Origin: Gracilaria domingensis
Lineage: Eukaryota; Rhodophyta; Florideophyceae; Gracilariales; Gracilariaceae
Reading direction: 5' to 3'
NCBI GenBank assembly: GCA_022539475.1
Contig: VCMS01000416.1
Coordinates: forward strand, 1 to 37,359
DNA: 37,359 nt
Shown here: one piece after another, positions 18,953 through 28,600 of the stretch
How the letters are laid out: each line of letters opens with the position of its first letter
How positions within the stretch are numbered: the stretch's first letter is position 1
The notes under the pieces: model-generated
Seen by the model: only the letters and a program-made list of their open reading frames with translations
Told to the model about the DNA's origin: nothing
The model's database searches: none
Position numbers and translations under genes: made by a program

Positions 18953-19318
18953 CATCTCTGAAGCGCAGTAACGGGCTTGGGTTCGAGCATTACCGTGTTG
19001 AATTGTCGGAAACAGGCCAGAAGCGCTAACGAAATATTTTAAAATTGATAGAAATTCTTAGATACATTTCAGCATCTAAGGATGTGGGGTTCAAATGTTG
19101 GAATCGGCGGCTCCATTCGCAATCAAAATGCAAGACACTCTCCTGCATCATGAAACGACTGTAATGAAAACTTCGGGCACAATAAAATTCCGAAAAATAT
19201 TTGAAGTCGGTAGAATCTTTTCGAAATAGTTTCCCAAGCCAAAGTCCAACGTAAATAGGTTATGGTCTGTGAATTCAAGTTAGACCATAATGCAGGACCC
19301 TGTCCTGCTTTCTGGCAC
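18925..19318 (-). repeat. Right inverted repeat arm
   Basis: Inverted partner of 12,573-12,966. Immediately outside, at ~19,325-19,450, a more diverged direct copy of part of the arm can be seen (GGGGCAGTATAAAATTC, later TTTCTAGATGTATTTTAGC). The arm sequence is therefore a dispersed repeat in this genome rather than unique to the two ends. Confidence 0.85.
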
Positions 19319-20012
19319 AGGTGTAGGGAAAGCTTGGGGCAGTATAAAATTCAAAAAGGGCTTTTTTTAAATCGGTACAAATTTCTAGATGTATTTTAGC
19401 GAGCTAGGATGAGCATTGTATATGTTCCAATGTCCGACTTCACTCTGCAGGAGAAGGTGGGACGCTTTTGCGCATTTTGGCAGTATTCTAGTGAAAGAAT
19501 AGCGCAACAATAAGTTCAGAATACAGTCGCACTATGTGGAAAGAGGAATCTACGCTATCTTTGGTCAAATGCGCGGTATCGATGCCCAACTCCCATGCCT
19601 CTGACTCTTAGCTACTAGTTCCAGTGACAAGCAAATAGCTCTTGCTACACTTTCTTCAAGCAAACTGCAATCTCTCCTTCTCGTCTTCTGCTACTCCTTG
19701 CCTGATTCCGAGAGGATAGCGATTCTATCCTACAGATACATCTATCTCCTAAGCAATTTCAAATACATCAGCGACCACTGCTTGATCATTCCGCCATACA
19801 CTTATCCACCCTTTCCACTGAGCTAGGCAATTCGTCGCGAGGAGCAGAGCCGGCGAGCGAACATCGGAGTAAAACATACTCAACGTCTATCTGGCTGCAA
19901 TACCGCACTCACAAGGATTTGTTTTGCATCAATACATGAATACCCTAGTGTGTAGCACAGGCACAAGCTAGGTAGCAAACGTGCTGATGTAACTTCCGCT
20001 AGGAATTGGAAG
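19319..20012. other. Non-coding interval
   Basis: AT-rich to neutral. The first ~130 nt are a diverged copy of part of the inverted-repeat arm. No ORF, RNA gene or further repeat is supported in the remainder. Confidence 0.5.
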
Positions 20013-20700
20013 CTATTGTAGAGCAAAACCCGAGCGATGGGATCGTCTCTCAAGGCGTTCGGTTCCTTGCTCTCTAGACGAGGTGAACTCAGTGGTGAGC
20101 CCTCGGAACACGAATAGTACGGTTGTAAGACCGCTCGTGGTACGGGATATACCTACGAAGGTTGAGGGGTCAACGAGAGTAATCCAGGTGTCTGGCAAAA
20201 GGTGACGGAGCGGTTGGGAGGAAAGGTACCGTAGAGCGGTGTGAGCCCTAGGTGAAAAGGGGAAAAAGAAGGAAAAAACCAAGGAGAAACCCTCGGCGGG
20301 GCGTGCGACAAGCGACAGCAGACCCGGCGACGGAAGACGGGGGTTGTGTATTAAGCCCACACGGCAATAACTCAGTACAGAGACGGAAAACCCATCTGAC
20401 ACATGTAAGCAGCAATCTGCAGGTAAAGATGGGAAAAGCTATAGTTTGAAGACGGAAATAAGCCTGAGGGCAACAGGTGTGAAGGTCAGTGGTGCCTGAA
20501 TGATCCCGAGGGATGAAGCTAGTTCGTACCGTACGCCGTGACCGTCCTGAGAAAGTTGTGCACTTCGCGCAGGCGAAGGTAGTTCAGAGCCGAACTCTGT
20601 TGCCCTTTACTGAAGGAGAAGGCGACCGGGAGGTCACCCCTTATATCGTAACCGATAAATTAGTTAAACTAAATTAAATATTCTAATGCACACCTAAGCA
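20013..20700. other. GC-neutral region of unknown origin, possibly LTR-like
   Basis: A 129-codon minus-strand frame (20,013-20,402) is low-complexity (FSLVFSFFFPFSP) and probably chance. Style and base composition resemble 8.6-9.4 kb of the chromovirus: a GC-rich purine-rich stretch, then CACCCCTTATATCG, then an AT-rich taatta/aaatta box. It may be a diverged LTR fragment, but I cannot align it convincingly. Confidence 0.2.
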
Positions 20701-21960
20701 GGTCCATACACGTGGTGCACGAGACAACCCGCGTCAGCGGCCAGTAAAATATGCGACAATTATCCCAAGACATGTGTGAACACACCCATTCCTGCACACG
20801 CGTACACGCGACCAGTACTCATCCATGTCACGTCATGGCCGACCCCTCAGGGAGCCATACTTCAATATCGCCGAAAATCATCCCATCCGTGGACAAATAC
20901 TCATACCTTCCGAGAACCCGGAATCATCCTTACCAGGGATTTATGAAAATCATCCCCGTGCATCTGGCGAGAATGTTTTGCTCTACAGCTATTGTCCATA
21001 AAGAAGAAAGAAGAAGTAACCTCCGCCTTTCGAATATCTCCTCTTCAGCTCTAAAAGTGCTTGTAGAACATTCCTTAATTGCGATACTGCAGCCTCTCGT
21101 TTGTCGTCTCTGCTGCTTGGAACCTGGTGAAACATGCACAAATTTAATTCTATTACCAGAACAAAAGAACTAACAGCTTGCTTTCGAGTACACACTGTGT
21201 AGGGATCCGTGTACTACACAGATCCCAGAACAGCTCTGAAGGAAGAAGGCGGGAAGCGAGGTTGTAGATCTTGTCAATAGTTCAGGTTCAGGCACGAGGG
21301 GAACACAAACTTTGCAAATCCCATTACAAGGCAGATGGATATTGTGTAGGTTATATCAGACCTCAACTTGATGGTCACACCTGCGCACATGCCGAAACGA
21401 TCTATAATATGAGACTCTTTTGCATATAATTTCCAAAATTGGCAACAACTTACAGCCAGGGGTCCGGTTTTGTGAGTAGCTTCATAAAAACAAAGACCAA
21501 GACGTGGGTCGGAGCTCCGAAGCTAGACGTAAGTCGGGAAGGAGTGTGTAGCCGCTGTACCATAGCGGTTGTTACATAGCTTTCACTTCTTCGTGTCAAA
21601 ACAGAACCTTCCCATATAACCAAACATAAAGCAAACAATGAGATTTACCTTCTGCCATTCAAGAGAGCGAGGTATAAAAGAGCAGAATTGCGCGACATAC
21701 TGGTATCCGAGAGCGTCTCCTGTTGCAATGCGGCAAAACTCGATCGAACGTCGAGTTAAAAAAGAATCGTCGGTGATCTGAGTTGCCCGTTGAACTTCTC
21801 GCTGGGAGACCTGAGTGGATATCTTGTTTTGAACGTACGATCGAGTGATAAGCTATAGGATCGAAAATCCGGACGACTAAGGAAAAGGCCGATGGAAGTA
21901 TCGAACACGGGAACGCGAGACCTTCCAAGGCACGTTGGACCAATTACATCCATAAGGGAG
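20701..21960. other. Interval without a supported gene
   Basis: Several frames of 60-140 codons on both strands overlap each other and none has recognisable content. A possible Copia pol continuation upstream of 21,960 is too broken to read. Confidence 0.4.
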
Positions 21961-21962
21961 AG

Positions 21963-22238
21963 GTGAAGACGAATTTAAACAAAATATCGAGTGGTGCTAC
22001 ATCAGAACATGTCCTGCAATCTCCAGCCAAAGGGTTTTTTCTGGATCCGGACTCGAATTCAGAGATGGCGTTTTCCTCGGATAAAAGCCTCTGCATGCAT
22101 GACATAGAATTGTCGTCAGAGAGTGAAGCAGCAAACTCTAGGATCAAAATACATGGCCGTTGTCAGAATATGCGTTCCTCATTAAACGGATGTGTAATTC
22201 GGATACAACATCCGAAGTTTCATCTGCCGCCGAGAGGG
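21963..22238 (+). pseudogene. 3' end of a Copia-type pol, remnant
   Basis: The last ~30 codons before the LTR contain VIRIQHPKFHL, resembling the end of Ty1/Copia RNase H (typically a GVI-R-I/L-x-x-VP-x-x-x-Q/N-x-AD pattern). Just upstream is a possible RNase H core (SEAANSRIKIHGR). The purine tract GAGAGGG directly precedes the LTR, as a polypurine tract should. The rest of the element is unreadable or missing. Confidence 0.4.
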
Positions 22239-22775
22239 TGTTAGGATTTCGTTAATTCTGGTCATGTTTTTATTTGATTTTGTTATATTGCTATGCTTTC
22301 ATTTAGTTATTCAATGTTTTAATGCGTTCTTTGAACTCCCCGGGATCTAGCGATCCGATTTGATACCCTAATGATCCTCAGAGTCTTTGTTTGACATTAG
22401 TTGTCATAATGTTACCAAGATATGTCACGTGTGATGTCTGCCTCGTCAGTTGACATCATGACTGACTTCATAGTCTTAGTGCCTTGCTGAAACTTCTACA
22501 AATGGACACATTGCAGAAACTTCTGGAAGCTTCTAGAAGACTCCACTGTCGATTTCTACGCACAGTTTCTACACTAGTTCCGATGCAAGGGCCAGTACTC
22601 ATATACACATTATTTTAAGGGATATTCTAGAAATCTGCGTTAGCGACCTTATTTTCGAAGCTCCGATTCTCCATATAAACCCTGGTCGACTGCCCGCCTT
22701 CTCCTCGGCAGTCACCATCGTTCACGTTCTCAACCATCGACCCGAGTCTTCAACCACGGATCCAGTGTTCTAACA
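22239..22775 (+). mobile_element. Copia-type LTR (537 bp), 3' LTR or solo
   Basis: Begins TGTTAG and ends CTAACA, a perfect 6-bp terminal inverted repeat typical of LTRs. It is preceded by the polypurine-like GAGAGGG. A TATA box (CATATAAACC) lies ~105 nt before its end, giving a U3-R-U5 layout in + orientation. No tRNA primer-binding site follows it, so it is not a 5' LTR. Flanking 5-bp sequences (GAGGG and CCACT) do not match, so it is not a clean solo LTR. Confidence 0.65.
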
Positions 22776-22849
22776 CCACTTCGTCCCAAGACTATGCAAG
22801 GAGAGTCAACCTATAAAGACATAGAAGTCACGACCAGCAATTACAATTG

Positions 22850-23163
22850 ACTTCGACTTGTTTTCGATTGGTTTAAACGTACGGAATATTCTTGCAGTGA
22901 AGCAAAGCAGAGGGATATTAAGGAATTGTCGACAACTGTTTCCCAATTCCTTCGTTGGTGCGTTGCTAATTCTTGCTGTGACAGGCTTGAAGTCTGGAAG
23001 CAACAGTCCTTGTTCGAGATCATGTGCATTCTGTCCCATGTTGAACCGTTCTCCACCTACTTACAACTTTCAGAACTGCTGAAGAACATGGCTGTCAAGC
23101 AAAAGGCAGATGGACTGATTGTCGTTTGTAGAGTAGCTCAGTTGGTTATGGGAACGAGTTGAA
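22850..23163 (+). pseudogene. Short unrecognised ORF downstream of the LTR
   Basis: One + frame is open to the TGA near 23,162 and reads as a helical protein (TVSQFLRWCVANSCCDRLEV, then LSELLKNMAVKQKADGL). It starts without a clear ATG. Opposite-strand frames of similar size exist. I recognise no family; a Gag-like origin is conceivable because of its position after an LTR, but this is unsupported. Confidence 0.25.
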
Positions 23164-23524
23164 AGACAGAATTGGATCAAGTCTCTTCCGTACTCGCAGG
23201 CGTTGCGTCCTTTAAGGGAAGAACGATATTAATATATAAGCTTCAGAATGCCTTCTCTTCTTCGTTTGTTCATGGATCGCGGACGTCCTATTAAACGAAG
23301 GATGACACCGGCTTGGCGGCTGTTCTAAAGAGCAAAACTTATCTACACGTAGGCGTACACAAACACGATGTTTTGTACCGTCCTTAACGCGTGACGTCGG
23401 GAGCGACTGACACAGAAGAAAAGTGCGTAAATATCCCTAAGAGTCTCCAACAACTTTCTTGGAGAAGGATACTATGGTGCTCGGCGTGGCATTTGGTGAC
23501 ATGTATCAGACAAACTTTGCTAAA

Positions 23525-23611
23525 GAACGTTCATTGTCACTGCAAACAGTAAGCGTTTACTGTTTACAGAGGCAGTAAACGTTCATTGCTACATAATGAC
23601 AGTGAACGTTC
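23525..23611. repeat. Small fold-back repeat with GAACGTTCA arms
   Basis: The outer arms GAACGTTCATTGTCA and its inverted relative (TGACAGTGAACGTTC) enclose further inverted pieces (AGTAAGCGTTTACTG, GCAGTAAACGTTCATTG). The ~87-bp sequence can fold back on itself almost completely. There is no coding content. It is probably a short inverted-repeat element or a degraded one. Confidence 0.6.
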
Positions 23612-23699
23612 ACCGAGCACGGGTGCCACCTCTATCCTCTCCGCTTTTCGTTTGCCACCGTCATCCTGACCACCCTGTTACCGCCTGCTGTTGTCTTAT

Positions 23700-24311
23700 T
23701 TATGAATCCAATCGGTACACCGCAGCCGTTCTGCAGCGGTCGTACTCGCCCCCCCAGCGCCGGCGCTGTAGTAATAACCTCGACAACGTTGCTCCCTCTC
23801 CGTGAGCGTTGAAGCCTTCCCCGCTGCCACTAGCCAATAGAGCCAACACGGCTGAGAGTGCGCACATGTACTCTGTAAGCAATTTCAAAGCTCTCAATTG
23901 TTGCTCGAGAGTCGCTTCTGATGTAGATGGGCAGCAAAAGCGCAATGCACTTACAGAAAAACAGTGCACGGGCTTACCAAGCGAGTGACAAAACGTCTCG
24001 CACAAAGAAATAGATCGTGAGTCGCGCATGATGACGCAAGCTAGTCCCGGACGGCAGCGTGCAGAAAGGCGGCGACAAACGCAAAACGCAGTGGCGAGCA
24101 CCGTACACATGCACCGCCAAACAAAAAGCACTGCATCGCGGATTTCAGAACGGCCAAGCGCACGCGCGTTGTGGGGAACGGACGCTGGCGTGTAATATGA
24201 CTTCACGACTGGCGTGCGGCGCGATATGATATCGCCGATAGCTGCGCAGCGCCTTCCACACAGCGCCGAACCGCGGCGCAACGCGCATGTGTGACGCGCA
24301 TCACGTGGCAT
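23700..24311 (-). CDS. Doubtful 203-codon ORF in GC-rich DNA
   Basis: An open minus-strand frame with no recognised domain, high Cys/Arg content in the N-half and a modest helical stretch (TLEQQLRALKLLTEYMCALS). In GC-rich, CpG-rich sequence such open frames arise easily by chance. Listed only because no other feature explains the interval. Confidence 0.15.
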   Translation of the reverse strand: MPRDARHTCALRRGSALCGRRCAAIGDIISRRTPVVKSYYTPASVPHNARALGRSEIRDAVLFVWRCMCTVLATAFCVCRRLSARCRPGLACVIMRDSRSISLCETFCHSLGKPVHCFSVSALRFCCPSTSEATLEQQLRALKLLTEYMCALSAVLALLASGSGEGFNAHGEGATLSRLLLQRRRWGGEYDRCRTAAVYRLDS

Positions 24312-24608
24312 GGCTGTCAGTGCCCGAAGCGCGGCGAATGTATACCGTTCAGCGCGCTCGCTTACACCGCGCGCGCGCTCACCAAGCCGTTTTTGTGCCG
24401 ACCCATTTTTAACCCCGCGGCCTTTTCAAGTTCATATCAGTCGAGCGCTAACAATGCCGAGCCCGCGCGGCGTCCGATGGCGGGCGCGGGCCACGCCGCC
24501 GCCAATCAGCCCCGCGTTTTGCTCTTTGTCTACGCAGCCACCCAGTTGTGTAAATCGTGTGAGCGAGCATGTGTCAGTGACACATTAGTTGCTGTGCGCC
24601 GCAGCGTA

Positions 24609-24692
24609 CGCCGCTGTCTTCCACGCGCCCGCCGCTGTCTTTTGCGTGCCCGCCGCTGTCTTTCGCGTGCCCGCCGCTGTCTTCCGCGCGCC
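24609..24692. repeat. 21-bp tandem repeat, four copies
   Basis: Units are CGCCGCTGTCTTNCGCGTGCC with one or two differences. The length is a multiple of three and all frames through it stay open, which creates the artificial-looking repeats (RRCLPRA; KTAAGT) in overlapping frames. Confidence 0.85.
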
Positions 24693-24852
24693 CGCCAACG
24701 GCGGAAGCGTGCCGCGTGCGGAAGCGCCGCGCCGTTCCCCCCGCCGCACCTGCCGCTGCCGCCGCCGACGAATCTTCTTTCGTGCCCCGGCTGCGTGCGC
24801 TGCGCGTGTATGACGCTTCATCATATCATGATGATATATGGCCGCCGTCGTG

Positions 24853-24901
24853 GGCAGAAGTTGCGCTTCGCCAGCTTAGCTGGCAAAGCGCCAATTCTGC
24901 C
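24853..24901. repeat. 49-nt near-perfect palindrome (hairpin)
   Basis: Arms GGCAGAA/TTCTGCC, GCGCTT/AAGCGC and GCCAGC/GCTGGC pair in order around a TTA loop, with three small mismatches. It lies in the GC-rich flank upstream of the kinase relic. It could be a short inverted-repeat element, a structured RNA or a small-RNA precursor. No promoter signal is assigned. Confidence 0.7.
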
Positions 24902-24909
24902 TAGCTCAA

Positions 24910-25379
24910 AGGGCGTTGCCACTTGCGCTTCGCACGCTGCGCTCTGCCATCAACTTCTGCTTTTCTTTACTTTTCCTGCTGCTGCTGCCTCCACCTGCCG
25001 CCTCACTCACTCTCACCACTCGCACCCCCTCGAACGGCCCTCGACACAGCCCCCTTCAAATCCCCCCGCCTCTCTCCCCCACGCGCCGTCTGGGAGACCC
25101 CAAGAGAGGCCTGCGGCCACAGGATATCTCCGTCCTTGCGCCTGTCCCCTGTGCCCACCGGCCTCACTTCCTTTTCTGTGTCGCCTTCTCCTCCTTCCCC
25201 ACGGCCTCTGCTCCGCCTTCTTCCCTGACCGTCTCCCTCGCCGTCTTCAGTTCGCGCCTCTTTCCCTGCTCTTCGCCTCATTCCTTTCACCCAGCCCCTC
25301 TTTTCCCCCCTCCGGCTCCTGCGCATGCGCCTATCCTTAGCCAGCCCATTCGCCCGTACAGGCTGCTCCGCCTCTCGCC
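24910..25379 (+). promoter_or_regulatory. Pyrimidine-rich 5' flank of the kinase relic
   Basis: Long C/T-rich tract (CTCTCCCC, CTTCTCCTCC) ending in CTCTCGCCATGG at 25,380, a good context for a eukaryotic start codon. No TATA box is seen. The overlapping + frames of 100-350 codons here are Pro/Ser-rich shadows of the tract. Confidence 0.35.
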
Positions 25380-26340
25380 ATGGACGATGATCCGCGAGAG
25401 GACGGATGTCTAAATGGGTGAGAACATCTACAGTTCCCAAAAGGTCGCCATCAAATTCGAGTACCGATTCGGCTCTATTTCGGGTCACAAGTGAGAGATG
25501 ATACGCTACATGAACGGTGACCGCGGCCCTCGAATTCACAGCACTAACGAACAAGATGCCTATAAGCCGATGGTTATGGATGTGCTTGGACCTGCGCTGC
25601 AGAGCTGTCTGTAGAGCCGTCCTCCCGCCATCGGTCTGTCCTTGGATACCGTCTCTGTAACTGGCTTCAAGTGCGTCCAGCTCTTGCGCAAGTTGAACCC
25701 CAAAGATTATGTGCACGGCAACATCAAGCTAGAGAACTTCCTCTGTGCCTACTTGGAAGATGATGTCATCGATCCCAGTGGAGGGCTTTTCAAGGTTTAC
25801 TTGGGGCTGGCCTCCCGCTGGAGAGACCTGTCCAAACCGGGCGGCCACATTTCCTTCGGCCATCGGATAGATTACTTTTCGGACACCGTGCGCTACCTTT
25901 TTCTCAATGCTCACCTTGTTCGCTGGCTGTCCCGACGCAATAACTTGGAGAGCTTGGGTTACATTGTATTCTATATGTTTAATGGCTCTCTTCCGTGGCA
26001 GGGCTACTTTGCCGAGGACAAGAACATGCAGATTTGCGAGGCGAAGGGCCGCATGACGGTAGTGGCCATGCGCCGCAGTGCGCCAGAAGTGCTACAGCAC
26101 ATCATGGCCTACGTGCGTCAGATGACGTTTAAGGAGGCTCGAGACTATGATTATCTACTATTGTTGTGCGACAACAATCGTGGTCCCAAGGAGGTCCAGA
26201 CGCTTTTGAATGCTCAGGAGAAAGAGCAGCTTGGTGCTGATACGTATGAATCTATCATCGGCTCGAAGAGAAAGCAGAGTTATCTTGATGACGTTGGCGC
26301 TCCCGTAGTCAAGGAGCACGAAGTTGTGCTTCCGAAGTGA
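25380..26340 (+). pseudogene. MUT9/MLK-type (CK1-like) protein kinase relic, catalytically dead
   Basis: A probable start (MDDDPRED) at 25,380 is out of frame with the rest, and the glycine-loop region is missing. From 25,414 one frame runs to the TGA at 26,338-26,340, with only two stops (TGA 25,492, TAG 25,612). Visible: the Lys of subdomain II (KVAIKFE), the HRD-loop equivalent VHGNIKLENF (this family normally VHGDVKPENF; the catalytic Asp is now Asn at 25,720-25,722) and the DLGL equivalent YLGLASRWRD (metal-binding Asp now Tyr). Also present are NAHL, SRRNNLESLGY and GSLPWQGY, characteristic of CK1-like kinases. The tail matches the MLK family in layout. MLK kinases phosphorylate histone H3 and signalling proteins in algae and plants. 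Both key acids are lost, so it is a pseudogene or at best a pseudokinase. Confidence 0.8.
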
Positions 26341-27000
26341 ATCAAGACCCACCACCCGCTCATTGTCGCCACAGGCGCGCGAACAGATCTCTCACCGCAG
26401 ACGCAGTGCTACGCGTTGCATACCTCCTACTCCAATTTAGTGAAGGACGCGGAGAGAAAATGGGGACTACTAATGCGGATAACAAGTAAACTCCTTGCAC
26501 ATGGCGAACATGTCGTTACTGCACTGAAGAGATCTGTTGAATCTTTCTTTTCTTTACTCCTTCGTCCTGGGTTTCTTATGGAAAACTACGTCTGTGTTCT
26601 GCAAAGTGGAATATAGTCTGTTCGCTTTGGAAACTAAGCTAGTTTTTGGGCTATTTGGGGCGCGCGAGGGGGTGGCAGAGGCTGGCACTCAAAAAATTAT
26701 GAAATTTTGGAATATTGAATTCCATCTCGCGCAGTTTAATTCTTGGGTCTCTTAGTTTTTGTAGAGGTTCTACTTCGCCGCACCACCCCATCCACTCTTT
26801 TCCGCGACCCTCTCTCAAATCTGCGCTCGTGCTAGTTTGCGTTTCCATTTTCTCCCAAGTGGCGATGCAAATCGCAACTCATCTCATGTCAACCACCCTG
26901 CTATTCATTCTCATCTATCATGGCTCCCCACCTTAGAATTCTAGAAGCAAATTTTATTTACTTTGCGCTCTTTGCCGCGAGAAGAGACCCGCCGACTGCA
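26341..27000. other. Intergenic region between kinase and LCB2 relics
   Basis: No supported gene. Holds an imperfect palindrome around TGGAATATTGAATTCCA (~26,707). The short ORFs are not protein-like. Confidence 0.4.
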
Positions 27001-27049
27001 CCTATCACTCGCTGTCGCCTACCGATTTCGTCGTGCGTCCCGCCGCTTC

Positions 27050-28287
27050 CAGGTACAGCCCGACCATGTACTCACGGCACATCGCCGGTGCCGTCTTCGC
27101 GCCCTCCGCCTCCCGCGCGTTGGACGCCACAACCATTGGCAGCGCGCTCATCACACCCCAGAACAGTTTCATCCTCTCGCCAAACTAGCCCTGTTGGAGA
27201 TGATGCCTTTCGTGTCGGTACTGTTCCCGCAGCAGCGTCAGGCTCGGCTTCATTGCCACCAACTCGCAGTTGCTCCATCGCGCGATGTACGCAGTCATCA
27301 CTCCCGTGTCGGTTACCCCGTAAACATCCGCACGGCATCCACCACAGAAGCTTGGGAACGCTTCCTTCATCTTCCCGAATGATACAGATCCACTTTCGTC
27401 CTTTATTTCAGTCCTAACCTCTTCGAATGCACCTGCTGCCACGATTTCGGAGGACACGATGCCGACGCATAGAGAGAAGCTGGAGAAAGCGCGAAAATAC
27501 GTTCAGTTAGAGCAGATTCGGAAGAGAAGTAACCTCCAACGGTCCTGAACGATTTAGTGAAGGTACGTATCATAATATCAATACTACGCGTATCTACACT
27601 ATTATAGTGATGATGCCCCGAAACACCTCGTTTGGTCGGTCCAAGGGCGCCAATGGAATTCGCCTCATCCACGTATAAGCAGGCATCATTCTTATTTTTG
27701 ACTGCGACAACCTGGCAAAGATTGCACATCTGACCTTCCACTGAGTACATACTCTCGACAACCGTCATGATTCGTTTCCACAGAGGGCTCTTGTCAGGGT
27801 ATCCCGTAGCAATGCCAACAAGAATATTACTTTCCTACGATTCTGCCAAATTATGTTCAAACACGCGAATCCTGGCGCCGAATGAGCGACCGTCGACCAT
27901 GACAGACGCGTCATTCATCAGGCCGGAGATGGCGAGATCGCCCCTACCCACAATAGCTGGGATGATCTGCCAGTTGGTGGTAAGGACGGTGCCAACCACG
28001 ATGGCATCTTTCTTACCAAAATCTTTGGCGACCGTGCGCTCCAGGTTGCGTACAAGCTCAGAGCGCCCCGTAGACACAGACACATTGCACGAAGCGACAC
28101 CACACTGATCTAAGACATCGGTGACGTACGAGTGAACACTTTCAAGAACCTCAGCATACCCCAGGTAATTGCACCTGCCCAAGTTACGAAACCTCGTAAC
28201 CCTGGCAGTAGGGTCCGGAGACATGGAAGAATGCTCGGCCGCGGGAGTGACATCGGCCTGAATGGGTGTGTACGCTGGATGAACCAA
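27050..28287 (-). pseudogene. LCB2: Serine palmitoyltransferase subunit 2 (LCB2) relic
   Basis: A single minus frame from 28,287 to 27,403 is interrupted only by a TAG at 27,835-27,837. Landmarks of the alpha-oxoamine synthase family in order are CNYLGYAEV, SELVRNLERTVAKDFGKKDA, DASVMVDGRSFGARIRVFEH, SMYSVEGQ, LYVDEANSIGALGPTKRGV and the PLP-lysine loop TFTKSF followed by GGY. The conserved DEAHS is DEANS and the Gly residues flanking TFTKSF are Arg. A frameshift then gives the C-terminal part (27,457-27,185, DVYGVTDTGVMTAYIA) and the end is unreadable. Intact LCB2 with LCB1 condenses serine and palmitoyl-CoA in the ER, the first step of sphingolipid synthesis. N-terminal membrane residues are absent. 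Confidence 0.8.
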
Positions 28288-28600
28288 CCAACCAACGGGG
28301 CATCATGCGTGCTCCTTAGCTCTCTTCAAGACTTCGCCCATATGAACATCAATTTCGGGCTATAAATGGGCGATTAGTGGCCGTAATTATTTCCAAAATA
28401 GATTTAATTGGCCGTATAATGGGCGTGTACAGTAAAGTGGCCATTTGGATGCCTTGCCGTATTGTATTCTATGGATCGTTATTGGTACAAAATGTAGCAG
28501 CAGAGATAATGATGACGAAATATGGTCTCCATTGGACCCAGATCATACGACGCAATTATGATTTGGACCAGTTCCACGTCATTTATTTCTATTTCGCTAC
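28288..28600. promoter_or_regulatory. Short divergent intergenic region between LCB2 and ECM29 relics
   Basis: About 300 bp separate the divergent relics. It contains two similar elements, GGGCTATAAATGGGCG (~28,359) and GGCCGTATAATGGGCG (~28,412), either of which could be a TATA-type core promoter. This compact head-to-head layout would fit a shared promoter in the ancestral genes (inference). Confidence 0.35.

Larger units (their letters stand above)
12573..19318. mobile_element. 6.75-kb unit bounded by ~394-bp inverted repeats
   Basis: The left arm (12,573-12,966) and right arm (18,925-19,318) are reverse complements of each other at high identity (I estimate 85-90%) over their whole length. 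The outer tips are GTGCCAGAAAGCAGG on the left and its complement on the right. Between them lie several small unknown ORFs and internal repeats. No transposase, polymerase or recombinase is recognisable. No clear target-site duplication is visible outside the tips. It may be a non-autonomous DNA transposon with long terminal inverted repeats, or alternatively an inverted duplication of gene 3' ends, since the right arm overlaps the last codons of an ORF ending at 18,952. Confidence 0.6.

Noticed and set aside
20013..20402. 129-codon minus ORF as a gene
   Set aside because: Low-complexity Phe/Ser/Pro content, no recognisable motif, and an opposite frame of similar quality.
23126..23200. tRNA-like sequence with A-box TAGCTCAGTTGG and a weak B-box GGATCAAGTCT 40 nt later
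   Set aside because: No acceptor stem, no proper anticodon arm and a poor B-box. At best a degraded tRNA-derived fragment.
24291..25413. Long + strand ORFs (up to 349 codons) in the GC-rich flank
   Set aside because: Composition-driven: Arg/Ala/Pro/Ser-rich, several frames open at once, no domains. They overlap tandem repeats and the C/T-rich tract.
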